NCBI RefSeq assembly: GCF_027943255.1
Contig: NC_072897.1
Coordinates: forward strand, 62,272,406-62,336,405
DNA from: Anastrepha obliqua
Taxonomy: Eukaryota; Arthropoda; Insecta; Diptera; Tephritidae
Reading direction: 5' to 3'
DNA: 64,000 nt
The notes beneath the pieces are model-generated. The model had not been told where the DNA came from. It saw only the letters and a list, made by a program, of their open reading frames with translations, and made no database searches. The position numbers were made by a program, and so were the translations under genes. Shown one piece after another: positions 8,327-18,964 of this stretch; position 1 is the first letter of the stretch; each line of letters starts with the position of its first letter.

Positions 8327-10929
8327 AAAAAGGGTATTTGTTGTACCACAACGGGCAGACAAGACTTGAGCATCTTCCTTGTAGTCAAGTGAATTTGATA
8401 ACAATAGAAGACTCTGTTCCAGTTAGTATTGAAAACGAGTTCAATGATATGATTAATATCAACATTAATGCGTTTGCCGAGGTAAATAGGGCATTGCCCT
8501 ATAACACCAAAGTACAGGGCAGAATTCGTATGACCACAAATGAGCCAATTTATACCAAAAGTTATCCCTACCCTGTTTCCGCTGCAGAATTCATAAATTC
8601 TGAAATATCGACTCTCCTAAAAGATGGAATAATCCGCAAATCGTTTTCCGCTTACAACTCTCCCGTTCATGTAGTTTCCAAAAAAGGACTAGATAAAAAT
8701 GGTAGAGGAAAATTACGAATGGTGATAGACTTTAGAAAAATAAATGAATACACAATTTCGGATAGGTATCCTATCCCAGACACATCAGTAATTTTGGCGA
8801 ACTTAGGAAAGTCGAAATATTACACTACTCTTGACCTTAAATCTGGATTTCACCAGATTCTTTTGTGTGAAGAGGATCGACCAAAAACAGCTTTCAGTGT
8901 CAACAATGGAAAGTATGAGTTCTGCCGCCTCCCGTTTGGCCTAAAAAATGGCCCTAGCATTTTTCAACGAGCCATCGATGATGTTCTTCGTGAATACATA
9001 GGAAAATGTTGTCATGTTTACATGGATGACATTATCATTTTTTCACCGAATGAACAAACACATTTAGAATACATAAATACGATTTTGCAAGGTTTAGAAA
9101 AGGCAGGAATGAGGGTGTCATCGGAAAAATCCAGATTTTTTAAAACTGAGGTTGAATTTCTGGGATTCTTAATTTCACGAAATGGCATTCGGACATGCCC
9201 AAGTAAAGTAAATGACATCCTCAGTTATAAAACCCCAAATACTCTCCGAGCATTACGTTCATTCCTCGGGTTAGCGGGGTACTATCGGAGATTTGTGAAG
9301 GACTACGCCGGCATTGTAAAACCGCTTACAAAATTTCTTAGGGGTGAAAATGGGAATGTTGGCGCGAATAAGTCCAAAAGTGTTTCTATAACTTTTGACT
9401 CCGAGGCTATAAATGCATTTCAAAAAATAAAAAAAATATTGGCATCGGAGGATGTTCTCCTCCAACACACAGACAGTAAACCATTTGAACTTACCACAGA
9501 TGCATCTTCGAGCGCCTTAGGAGCAGTTTTATCACAAAATGATAGGCCTATTACTATGATTTCCCGTACGTTATCTAGTACAGAACAAAACTACGCTACC
9601 AACGAACGAGAACTCCTTGCGATTGTGTGGGCATTAAAAAGTTTGCGCCATTATTTGTACGGTGTTACTAAAATTAACATTTTTACTGATCATCAGCCAC
9701 TAATTTTTGCTATGTCGGATAAAAATCCAAACACAAAAATGAAAAGATGGCGCGCTTTCATCGAAGAATTCTCACCGAACCTACACTATAAGCCAGGCAA
9801 GGACAATAAAGTAGCCGATGCATTGTCCAGGCAATACATCCACAGCCTGAGTCAATCAAATGAAGTTGAAACCGTTCATAGTGAGAAGTCTTCTAGTAAA
9901 GTAATTAAAACAATCAAATACCCTGTCAACCAATTCAAAAACCAGTTAGTGATATCTAAGTCTGACCACTTCAGCAAAATAACAAAAATCCTTTTCCAAA
10001 GATTACGACGACATATCATTTGTTTTGACACCATCGAAAGACTAATCGAATGTCTGAAAGATGTTATAAATCCAACAGTTACTAACGGCCTGCACTGTGA
10101 ACTTGAAGTCCTAGCCAAAATCCAAAATGACCTAACAAAGCATTTCGCCGGGACAAAATTTGTTCACACCGAAAAGTTTGTGATCAATTTAGTCAATAAA
10201 AACGATCAATTAGAAACGATAGCCACAGAGCATAACAGGGCTCATAGGTGTCTCCATGAAAATTTTCAACAGATTTCGAATGAATATTTTTTTCCAAATA
10301 TGAGAAAAATGTTAAAGTCTTTAATTTCCAACTGCAAAATTTGTATGGAAAACAAATACCAGAGGAAGCCACCTAACCCGGAGATAGGGAAAACTCCGAT
10401 ACCAAATTACCCTGGGGAAATACTCCACATCGACATATTTATTACAGGAAAACAATATTTTTTAAGTTGCATTGACAAATTTTCTAAGTTTGCCATTGTC
10501 AAGCCAATAGCTTCACGTTCTACCATCGACATTAAGGATGCTATGCTAGAAATACTTTTAACATTTAAAAATACAAAAATCATAGTGTCTGATAATGAAA
10601 AAGCCTTCCATTCTAACTTAATAAAAACAATTCTAAGGGACAATTTTTCAATTGAACAATTTTTCATCCCTACACTTCATAGCGAGAGTAATGGACAGGT
10701 CGAAAGGTTCCAGTCCACACTGCTAGAGATAGCTCGTTGTATCAAGGAACAACAACAAATATCTGAGACTAATGACCTAATCTTAATAGCTACACATAAG
10801 TACAATAATAGTATCCATTCAACTATTAAATCTAAACCCGTTGATGTTTTTCACAGCCCATCGATAGATACACTAGAAATTATTAAAAACGAATTAATGT
10901 TAGCCCAAGAAAAAACGGCTGGAATTTAG
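8302..10929 (+). CDS. pol: Gypsy Pol: reverse transcriptase, RNase H and integrase
   Basis: A single open frame of about 875 codons. The RT carries LDLKSGFHQI, LPFGLKNGPSIFQ and the active site YMDD (9019-9030). The RNase H begins with TTDASSSALGAVLSQ near 9494 and includes TDHQPL near 9688. The integrase has an N-terminal HHCC zinc finger (EHNRAHRCLH, then CKIC near 10336). Its catalytic residues are Asp at 10431, Asp at 10591 and Glu at 10702, spaced like the DD-35-E core. There is no chromodomain and no env afterwards. No start codon fits the beginning, so expression depends on entry from the protease frame. All catalytic residues look intact. Confidence 0.92.
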   Translation, partial: KINASIDIEKGYLLYHNGQTRLEHLPCSQVNLITIEDSVPVSIENEFNDMINININAFAEVNRALPYNTKVQGRIRMTTNEPIYTKSYPYPVSAAEFINSEISTLLKDGIIRKSFSAYNSPVHVVSKKGLDKNGRGKLRMVIDFRKINEYTISDRYPIPDTSVILANLGKSKYYTTLDLKSGFHQILLCEEDRPKTAFSVNNGKYEFCRLPFGLKNGPSIFQRAIDDVLREYIGKCCHVYMDDIIIFSPNEQTHLEYINTILQGLEKAGMRVSSEKSRFFKTEVEFLGFLISRNGIRTCPSKVNDILSYKTPNTLRALRSFLGLAGYYRRFVKDYAGIVKPLTKFLRGENGNVGANKSKSVSITFDSEAINAFQKIKKILASEDVLLQHTDSKPFELTTDASSSALGAVLSQNDRPITMISRTLSSTEQNYATNERELLAIVWALKSLRHYLYGVTKINIFTDHQPLIFAMSDKNPNTKMKRWRAFIEEFSPNLHYKPGKDNKVADALSRQYIHSLSQSNEVETVHSEKSSSKVIKTIKYPVNQFKNQLVISKSDHFSKITKILFQRLRRHIICFDTIERLIECLKDVINPTVTNGLHCELEVLAKIQNDLTKHFAGTKFVHTEKFVINLVNKNDQLETIATEHNRAHRCLHENFQQISNEYFFPNMRKMLKSLISNCKICMENKYQRKPPNPEIGKTPIPNYPGEILHIDIFITGKQYFLSCIDKFSKFAIVKPIASRSTIDIKDAMLEILLTFKNTKIIVSDNEKAFHSNLIKTILRDNFSIEQFFIPTLHSESNGQVERFQSTLLEIARCIKEQQQISETNDLILIATHKYNNSIHSTIKSKPVDVFHSPSIDTLEIIKNELMLAQEKTAGI

Positions 10930-11429
10930 AACAATGCCTATTTTGGAATTTCTGGCAAACTATAATGTTTTTTTTTAATGAAACTTGGTGGTGATGTTAG
11001 TGAGGTGTTAAGGAACACTCTTTATAGCTTTAAATTAATCGGGAAATAATAATTTTTTAATTATTTACATTCAAAATGCCCTTGGGAACATCACTATAAT
11101 TTGCCACATTACACTCTATATTTTTTAACATTTCACTATAAATCACCAAATATACACTCACACGCGTGTTTTTACCGATTTTTATGCTAATATTCTAATT
11201 ATATCTATTAAAATTAAATGCAAATACATTTGCCTATGTAATCACATTCCAATTTTAAGCGCGAATAAGAAGAAGATTGGAATTACAACAGTATGGTGTT
11301 GCCGGATGCCTGCAAATGAAAACAAAAATTAAGTACTTGAGTTTAGTGTTAATGATGGGAATGGGGGTTATTGTGCCTGCTTACTACATACACGCATATG
11401 ACGTTTTAATTTTGGGTTCAATGGTTTTA
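10930..11429. other. AT-rich stretch between pol and the minisatellite; no 3' LTR recognised
   Basis: I looked for the LTR landmarks (GAAGCTGCAACTAC, GAATGATCTTCATTG, CACACGGCACGCT) and found none. A short resemblance to the LTR start (GTTAGTGAGGTGTTAAG near 10997) is too weak to call. Confidence 0.55.
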
Positions 11430-12422
11430 ACACGGAAAGGAGTTTTACGCAAAAATACTGTGCATTGCGTAGCCGGAGTTGGACTGATGAGGGTTATTTT
11501 TTTGAAGCGCGGCCGAAGGCCGACCACGCGAAAAGGAGTTCTACGCAAAAATACTGTGGATTGCGTAGCCGGAGTTGGACTGATGAGGGTTATTTTTTTT
11601 AAGTGCGGCCGAAGGCCGCCCACGCGAAAAAGAGTTCTACGCAAAAATACTGTGGATTGCGTAGCCGGAGTTGAACTGATGAGGGTTATTTTTTTGAAGT
11701 GCGGCCGAAGGCCGCCCACGCGAAAAGGAATTCTACGCAAAAATACTGTGGATTGCGTAGCCGGAGTTGGACTGATGAGGGTTATTTTTTTGAAGTGCGG
11801 CCGAAGGCCGCCCACGCGAAAAGGAGTTCTACGCAAAAATACTGTGGACTGCGTAGCCGGAGTTGGACTGATGAGGGTTATTTTTTTGAAGTGCGGCCGA
11901 AGGCCGCCCACGCGAAAAAGAGTTCTACGCAAAAATACTGTGGATTGCGTAGCCGGAGTTGGACTGATGAGGGTTATTTTTTTGAAGTGCGGCCGTAGGC
12001 CGACCACGCGAAAAGGAGTTCTACGCAAAAATACTGTGGATTGCGTAGCCGGAGTTGGACTGATGAGGGTTATTTTTTTGAAGTGCGGCCGAAGGCCGCC
12101 CACGCGAAAAGGAGTTCTACGCAAAAATACTGTGGATTGCGTAGCCGGAGTTGGACTGATGAGGGTTATTTTTTTGAAGTGCGGCCGAAGGCCGCCCACG
12201 CGAAAAGGAGTTCTACGCAAAAATACTGTGGATTGCGTAGCCGGAGTTGGACTGATGAGGGTTATTTTTTTTAAGTGCGGCCGAAGGCCGCCCACGCGAA
12301 AAGGAGTTCTACGCAAAAATACTGTGGATTGCGTAGCCGGAGTTGGACTGATGAGGGTTATTTTTTTGAAGCGCGGCCGAGGGCCGCCTACGTGATAAAG
12401 AGTTCCACACAAAAATACTGTG
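11430..12422. repeat. Minisatellite, 96-bp unit, about 10 copies
   Basis: Units repeat every 96 bp (for example ACGCG at 11526 and 11622) with only a few substitutions per unit. Each unit holds a strong palindrome (GCGGCCGAAGGCCGC) and a second inverted pair (CTACGCAA and TTGCGTAG about 12 bases apart), plus a T7-8 run. Because 96 is divisible by three and stops are rare, long frames are open on both strands across the array. I treat these as by-products rather than proteins. The end units are the most diverged. Confidence 0.93.
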
Positions 12423-12819
12423 TTAATTAATTTAATTTAATTTTAATTACTTTATTATTTTTTGTGATACGCTTAATATCATTGTTTTTAAGTTTAAATG
12501 AGTTGTATGTTTTTATTTTCAAATTTATTTCTCAACTTTAAATTACAGCAAAAAATACTGCAGTTTTACAATGAACCTTCCACTGAACATCCCTGCGTGC
12601 GAACTTCGTTTTCATTTCAGGTGTATGGCAACACCAACTTTTCGCTAAATTATAGAACTTTAACATTAAATTACTTAAAAACTATAAGCCTCCGGCAGGT
12701 TCTGTTTTCAGTTTTAAGATGGGGATACACCCCTCTATCACCCCTCTATCACCCCCTTTTTACCGTTTTTTCCAAAGCGACACTTCAAATAAAAAATTAA
12801 ATTTTTTTCATGGTTCCAT
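12423..12819. other. No gene recognised between minisatellite and RTE copy 1
   Basis: AT-rich, with a short CACCCCTCTAT duplication near 12727-12750. No supported frame. Confidence 0.5.
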
Positions 12820-15800
12820 GTGTAGAAGTCCACGCAAGTGGGGAAAGTTACTGATGGCCATTCACTTGGGAGTGGCCAGGACGATTCTTCTACATATGGT
12901 TCAAGCAGCTCACAACGTCCGGGATTAGCCCACGTATCCTCTGGTTAGCTTCCGAACACCCGTTCGGGAGTGAGCTAACGTGAGAAGGCGAAGCATCCCA
13001 GCATAGCTGGTTGTGCGCTGGGTTTGGGACCCGCCACTTAAAAATCCCCCCCAATGAAAACAGCAACAAAGCCTCGGATGAGAACTTCCAACACTGATGA
13101 CGACCCCTGCAAACGAAATAAGGAATACGATTTGAGGGCATGCACCTGGAATGTCCGGTCCCTTAATGGGCAAGGTGCCTCTGCCCGGCTGGTTGATGTC
13201 CTCGTGAGAGTAAAGGCTGACATCACTGCCATCCAAGAGATGCGATGGACGGGGCAAGGTAAGAAAAACATAGGACCTTGCGACGTATACTACAGCTGCC
13301 ATGTAAAGGAACGCAAATTCGGTGTCGGATTTGTTGTGGGAGAGAGACTTCGTCGCCAAGTACTGTCGTTCACTCCGGTGGACGAGCGTCTCGCAATAAT
13401 CCGCATCAAAGCGCGATTTTTTAACATCTCGCTAATTTGCGCCCACGCCCCGACGGAAGAGAAGCGTTTGGAACGTTCCTGTGAGCGCTGCCCCCGCCAC
13501 GACATAAAAATCGTGCTTGGCGACTTCAACGCCAGGGTGGGCAAGGAGGGAATTTTTGGTCCCACAGTCGGAAAATTCAGCCTACACAACGAAACATCCG
13601 GTAACGGACAGAGGCTGATCGACTTCGCCGGGGCCCGAAACATGGTAGTCTGCAGCACCAGATTCCAGCATAAAAAGATACACCAAGCTACCTTGCTGTC
13701 TCCTGATCGAAAAACACGAAACCAGATCGATCATGTTGTGATAGATGGAAGACACGCTTCTAGTGTATTAGATGTACGTACGATCCGAGGAGCCAACATC
13801 GACTCGGATCATTACCTTGTTGCAGCCAAACTGCGCACACGCCTCTGTGCAGCAAAAAACGTACATCTACCTGCGCAAAGAATGTTCGACATCGAAAAGC
13901 TGCAATCACAACAGACAGCCAGAAAATTCGCCACTCGACTCTCACTCCTGCTCTCGGAGAGCACTGCCCAACACACCGGCATGCGCGAGCAATGGAGCAA
14001 CATTTCTCGTTGCCTACGTACCGCCGCCGAAGAAGAAATCGGATTCCGGCGAGCCCGAAAAAACAATTGGTACGACGAGGAATGTCATGCTGCCGCCGAA
14101 AGAAAAAAATGCCACCTATAGAGCCACGCTGCGATCGGGCGCAACGCGAGCCATGTGGGATCGCTACAGAGAGCTGAAAAAGGAAGAGAGACGTATTATC
14201 CGACAGAAGAAACGAGAGGCCGAAATACGTGAGTGCGAGGAGCTTGAGATGCTGGCCGATAGGAACAACGCCCGAAAATTCTACCAGAAAGTTCGGCGGC
14301 TTACAGAAGGTTTTAAGACCGGGGCGTTTTCCTGTAAGAACAAAGACGGCGATCTGGTGACTGACGTACAGAGCAATCTTAAATTATGGAGGGAACACTT
14401 CTCGAACCTGTTAAACGGTGACAGCTGCGCATGTCACCGAGAAAGTGAAGATCCCGATACCCCAATCGTTGACGACGGAATTGTCGTTCCGCTACCCGAC
14501 CATGACGAGGTGAGAATAGCAATATCACGGCTAAAGAACAACAAAGCCGCGGGCGCCGACGGACTGCCGGCTGAGCTATTCAAACATGGCGGCGCGGAGC
14601 TGGTAAGGTGCATGCATCAGCTCCTATGCAAAATATGGTCGGATGAAAGCATGCATGCCGATTGGAATTTAAGTGTGCTCTGCCCAATCCATAAGAATGG
14701 CGATCCTGCAATTTGTGCCAATTACCGCGGGATTAGTCTTCTAAATATCGCCTATAAGGTTCTAGCGAGCGTATTGTGTGAAAGGCTGAAGTCCACCGTC
14801 AACGAACTGATTGGACCTTATCAGTGTGGCTTCAGACCTGGAAAGTCTACCATCGACCAAATATTCACAATACGCCAAATCTTGGAAAAGACCCATGAAA
14901 GGAGAATCGACACACACCATCTTTTCGTCGACTTCAAAGCTGCATTCGACAGTACGGAAAGGAGTTACCTGTAGGCCGCGATGTCTGAATTTGGTATCCC
15001 CGCAAAACTAATACGGCTATGTAAGATGACGTTGCTCAACACCAGCAGCGCCGTCAGAATTGGGAAGGACCTCTCCGAGCCGTTTGATACTAAACGAGGT
15101 TTCAGACAGGGTGACTCGCTGTCGTGTGACTTCTTTAACCTGATGTTGGAGAGCATCGTACGAGCCGCAGAACTTAATCCCTCAGGCACAATATTTTATA
15201 AGAGCGTACAATTGTTGGCGTATGCCGATGATATTGATATCATCGGCCTTAACAACCGCGTTCTTAGTTCTGCCTTCTCCAAACTGGATAAAGAGGCAAA
15301 GCGAATGGGTTTGGTGGTGAACGAGGACAAAACGAAGTACCTCCTGTCATCAAACAAACAGTCGGCGCACTTGCGTATCGGCACCCACGTCACTGTAGAC
15401 AGTTATACTTTCGAGGTTGTAAAAGACTTCGTTTATTTAGGAACCAGCATTAACACCGATAACAATGTCAGCCTTGAAATCCAACGTAGAATCTCTCTTG
15501 CCAACAAGTGCTACTTTGGACTAAGTAGGCAACTGAGCAGTAAAGTCCTCTCTCGACGAACAAAACTATATTAACACTCTACAAGACTCTCATCATTCCC
15601 GTCCTAACGTATGGCGCAGAAGCTTGGACGATGACAACATCCGATGAAGCGACGCTTGGAGTGTTCGAGAGAAAGATTCTGCGGAAGATTTTTGGACCTT
15701 TGCACGTTGGCAACGGCGAATATCGCAGGCGATGGAACGATGAGCTGTATGAGCTTTACGGCGACATAGACATAGCGCAGCGAATAAAGATCCAGCGGCT

Positions 15801-16060
15801 ACGTTGGCTGGGTCATGTCGTCCGAATGGATACAAACGCTCCGGCTTTGAAAGTATTCGATGCGGTACCAGCTGGTGGTAGCAGAGGAAGAGGAAGGCCT
15901 CCTCTGCGTTGGAAAGATCAGGTGGAGAAGGACTTGGCTTCACTTGGTGTGTCCAACTGGCGCCGGTTAGCACGAGAAAGAAACGACTGGCGCGCTTTGT
16001 TAAGCTGGGCCAAAATCGCGTAAGCGGTTATCGCGCCAATTAAGAAGAAGAAGAGCGAAA
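12820..16060 (+). mobile_element. RTE-clade non-LTR retrotransposon (copy 1, nearly full length)
   Basis: The left boundary is inferred by comparison with the third copy, which shares the start TGTAGAAGTCCA at 54054. The element has a short 5' UTR, one endonuclease-RT frame and a 3' end GCGCCAATTAAGAAGAAGAAG, a short-repeat tail typical of RTE. There is no RNase H. It is the best preserved of the three copies of this family in the window (others at 20206-22185 and 54054-56090). Confidence 0.88.
13054..16023 (+). pseudogene. RTE endonuclease-reverse transcriptase, broken
   Basis: The AP endonuclease domain (13120-13830) has TWNVRSLN, AIQEMRW, CAHAPTEE, LGDFNARVG and DSDHYLV, so its active-site motifs are present. 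The RT (about 14500-15500) shows NNKAAGADGLPAELFK, YRGISLL, QCGFRPGKST, FDFKAAF-type residues and AYADDID. A C-terminal domain ends in WRALLSWAKIA at 16023. It carries three breaks: an extra A in the A run near 14105 (the other copies read GAAAGAAAGAATGC), an in-frame TAG at 14972-14974, and a small insertion near 15568. This enzyme would have nicked DNA and reverse transcribed its own RNA. The first ATG used here is tentative. Confidence 0.88.
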
Positions 16061-16672
16061 AAAAATATAATAGCTTTGTCTTGTTATAGACTTAAATTAA
16101 TAACTACATGTACTGCTTTCGAAATCCACTTCAAACTTCGTCAAATATTTTCATATAAAAGGATTTATAATAAGGCAAACTGTATGTATCTTCTGATTAA
16201 AAAAAAGGTGGTTAATTTTGGTCATTTTTTGGTCATTTTTGTTGTGAATTGTACTTTAATCGATAAAATTTTATAAATGAAATTATGGTAATGATAAATT
16301 CCTTCTTTATTTGCCAAAATTTTGTTCCGTAAAATAATTTCAAAATTTATGTTTTGATTATATTATTGTAATTAACAATATTACATCTTATATGAAAATT
16401 ATTTCATCTTATATGAACATTGAATAGAGTAAATTTGCGTGTATGAGATACTACAAGTCTCATGTGTAAAGACTATACAAAGTGAGAATGCAACTACCCT
16501 GAAAACGATTTAGCCTTCTATTCGTACTGCAGTGCCGCGTGCCCGAGCAAGTTCGAATTCGAAAGAGTAAGTCGTAGACTCCCGAAATCAGTAAGAGTAA
16601 CTCGGAGAGTTTATGCATGCGTAGACCGCGCGTTAGCTCTGTCTTTCTTACTCTTCTACAGAAGATCTACTA
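16061..16672. other. No gene recognised
   Basis: AT-rich intronic sequence followed by a more balanced stretch (16480-16670) with no frame or repeat I recognise. Confidence 0.5.
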
Positions 16673-17800
16673 CTGTGGGCAAAAAGTAAGGTGAATTTAT
16701 TTGTCAAAGTTCGCGGGATTAAAATTTCGCTCTAGTTATTTTTTTTCATGAGTTGGCAGCACTGTTAATAACATCTGGACCAACTTTCATGTGAATGTCA
16801 TTATCAGTAATATATTTACGCTTGTGTTTACCAAACGCCAAGAGTGCATTTTTCGATTTTTACAATGTCTGATTTGATTGAGCAGAGAAGTGCCATCAAA
16901 TTTTGTTTGCGGAATGAAATTTCGACTGCGGAAACGTTTAGCATGTTGCAGAAGGTATTTGGTGATTCGACCATGTCGCAGAAAAATGTTTATAAGTGTA
17001 CAAAGACTTCAAAGAGGGTCGAGAGCGTGTTGATGACTTGAAGCGCTCCGGACGACCATCGACGTCAACAGATGACCAACACGTCAATAAAGTGAAGGAG
17101 TTAGTGCTCAAAAATCGTCGGTTGACTGTTAAAGACCTTACTGATATGATCGGAATATCAGAAGGATCTGTGAAAACCATTTGAAAAGACCATTTGGGCC
17201 TACGAAAAGTCAAATCTCGTTTGGTACCGAAAAATCTCAATTTCTTGGAAAAAAGTCGTCGCGTTGATGTGTGAGAAACAATGCTTTCAGACTATCAGGA
17301 AAAGCCCAAATGCATCATTACGGGAGATGAGACTTGGATTTATGCTTACGACCCTGAAACAACCGACCAATCAAGCGAATATCGTGCTAAAGGCGAGGCC
17401 AGACCGAAAAGAGCACGTCAAAGTCGTTCAAAAATAAAGGTCATGATGACAGTTTTTTTCGATTTTCGTGGTGTGGTGCACTATGAATTCCTTCCACCTG
17501 GCCAAACTGTTAATAAGGAATATTATTTGAGGTTTATGCGTCGTTTACGTGAAGCAATTCGTCTAAAAAGACCAGAATTATGGGCCAACAACTCTTGGTT
17601 TTTGCATAACGATAATGCACCGTCTCACACAGCACTGGTTCTTCGTGACCATTTCCCAAAACTCAAGAGACCACTCCGGGGAACGCGTTTCGAGTCGATT
17701 GAGGAGATAAAAGCTGAATCGAAGAAAGTGCTGATGGCTATACCGGAAATGGACTATTTGGCATGTTTCGGGGATTGGAAAAGTCGTTGGCATAAGTGTA

Positions 17801-17955
17801 CCTTCTACTCAAATATGAACAAGACGGTATCAATAAAACGAACCGCGGATGACATATGGCCAAAATAATTTTTTTATTTTTTGGTAGGACTGTTATAAGC
17901 TTACGTGGCAAATTTCAGCGTGATATGTCACATAGTTTGTTTTCTGTGCTACTGT
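17801..17955 (+). repeat. Left terminal inverted repeat of mariner element 2
   Basis: Pairs with 18526-18671 in inverted orientation through CTGTGCTACTGT, with a few substitutions and small indels (for example an insertion around GGTAGGAC at 17882-17890). Confidence 0.85.
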
Positions 17956-18576
17956 AAACAAGTCAAGCTCGAGTGTGTTCTTCGAATTCTCTTTTATGAC
18001 TTCAATTGTCTCAAAATGTTTTCCACGGAGCGGCAACTTGAGCTTGGGAAACAGAAAAAAGCCACATGGAGCCATATCAGGCGAAAACGGTGCTTGCGGA
18101 ACGATATTAACATTATTTTTGTTCAAATAATCGCGAACAAGACGTGATGTATGAGCTGGTGCATTATCGTGATGCAAGAGCCATGACTTGTTGCCCACAA
18201 TTCCTTCCTTTTAAGACGAATGTTCTCGCGCAAACGCTTTAAAACGTCTAAATAATATTCAGCGTTAACCGATTTTGCGATTTGTGCGATTTTCACGCAC
18301 AATTTCCTTTACTTTTCCGATGTTTTCGTTGTTTACTGATGTTGCTGGACGACGTTCATGAGGCAAGTTTTCAACCGATGTATGGCCCTCTTTGAACGAT
18401 TTGTACCACTGGAAAACACGTGCACGCGATAGAGCAGAGTCCATATAAGTTGTCTGCAATATTTTTAAGGCGTCTGAAGCCGAAATTTTGTTGGAATAAC
18501 AAAATTTCAAACAAATTCTTTGAGCACAGTAGCACAGAAAACAAACTATGTGACATATCTCACTGAAATTTGCCAT
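17893..18576 (-). pseudogene. Mariner 2 transposase, internally deleted
   Basis: The N-terminal part (18576-18265) reads MANFSEICHIVCFLCYC, then a helix-turn-helix region with FQWYKSFKEGHTSVEN and RRPATS. The C-terminal part (18198-17893) has LLHHDNAPAHTSRLVRDYL and APFSPDMAPCGFFLFPKLK. The third catalytic Asp is replaced by Gly in MAPCGFF. The central segment with the first catalytic Asp (TGDE type) is deleted between the two parts. Both extreme ends are encoded within the long inverted repeats, so N- and C-terminal peptides share related DNA. It is non-functional as a transposase. Confidence 0.85.
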
Positions 18577-18671
18577 GTAAGCTTATAACAAAAAATAAAA
18601 AATTTATTTTTGCCATATGTTATCCGCGGACCGTTTTATTGATACCGTCTCGTTCATATTTGAGTAGAAGG
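18526..18671 (-). repeat. Right terminal inverted repeat of mariner element 2
   Basis: Reverse complement of 17801-17955. It contains the transposase start codon (18574-18576), so the repeat overlaps coding sequence. Confidence 0.85.
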
Positions 18672-18964
18672 TATTTCATCGAGAGGGGATTATTTGGAAG
18701 GGGATGAAATTGATTTACAAGAATAAATAAAGATTTTTCATTTTACAACCAAATTCCCCTTACTTTTTGCCCACAGGTAAATATATAAAATATTAATCCT
18801 GGCAATCCTAATATAATAAGGATAATGGGAAACTTTTATCAAATTATTGCATTGTCATCGGTCCTTTATAGGTGTGCAAAATTCCAAGTCGATCAGATTT
18901 TTAGAAGCCAGTGAAAATTAAGCTCAAAGATTCCGTTACATACATACAACCCGAGCTAATAAAA

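Larger units (their letters stand above)
5716..10929 (+). mobile_element. Gypsy-superfamily LTR retrotransposon, 3' LTR not found
   Basis: The parts are in canonical order: 5' LTR, tRNA-Lys primer binding site, gag, aspartic protease, RT, RNase H and integrase, with integrase last as expected for Gypsy rather than Copia. There is no env-like frame after pol. The coding frames are long and otherwise undamaged, so the copy is fairly young. No second copy of the LTR is recognisable after 10929. The copy therefore seems 3'-truncated or has lost its LTR to the sequence that carries the minisatellite. It is antisense to zfh2. Confidence 0.9.
17801..18671 (-). mobile_element. Long-TIR mariner (element 2) nested in mariner 1
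   Basis: It starts CCTTCTACTCAAATATGAAC and ends with the complement, with TA on each side (17799-17800 and 18672-18673). The inverted repeats are about 150 bp each (17801-17955 and 18526-18671), far longer than the roughly 30 bp of most mariners, and they run into both ends of the transposase frame. The 871-bp copy lacks the middle of the transposase. Confidence 0.9.
16865..18726 (+). pseudogene. Mariner 1 transposase, broken
   Basis: A Tc1/mariner DD34D transposase beginning at ATG 16865. The N-terminal helix-turn-helix part reads SDLIEQRSAIKFCLRNE then YKDFKEGRERVDDLKRSGRPS, with a frameshift near 17005. A stop follows EGSVKTI at 17182-17184. The catalytic half has TGDETWIYAYDPE and LHNDNAPSH, the first two Asp motifs. 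The segment that should hold the third catalytic Asp (SPDLAPCDFW type) is missing: DHF runs straight into PKLKRPLRG near 17648-17670. The end of the gene (ISSRGDYLEGDEIDLQE, stop at 18724-18726) lies beyond the inserted second mariner. The transposase is inactive. Confidence 0.88.
16673..18777 (+). mobile_element. Mariner element 1, interrupted by a second mariner
   Basis: Terminal inverted repeats CTGTGGGCAAAAAGTAAGG at 16673 and its complement ending at 18776-18777 are flanked by TA (16671-16672 and 18778-18779), the mariner target duplication. A second mariner occupies 17801-18671. Removing it rejoins the mariner 1 reading frame from WHKC to the C-terminal GDYLEGDEIDLQE. Confidence 0.9.

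Noticed and set aside
11277..12412. Long open frames of about 372 codons (plus) and 342 codons (minus)
   Set aside because: Both are translations of the 96-bp tandem array, open because 96 is divisible by three; no protein family features.
11430..12422. CRISPR array or hammerhead ribozyme array (units contain CTGATGAG and GCGAAAA)
   Set aside because: There are no spacers, as units are contiguous copies. For a hammerhead, helices I and III cannot be drawn around the core and helix II has a mismatch next to its first pair.
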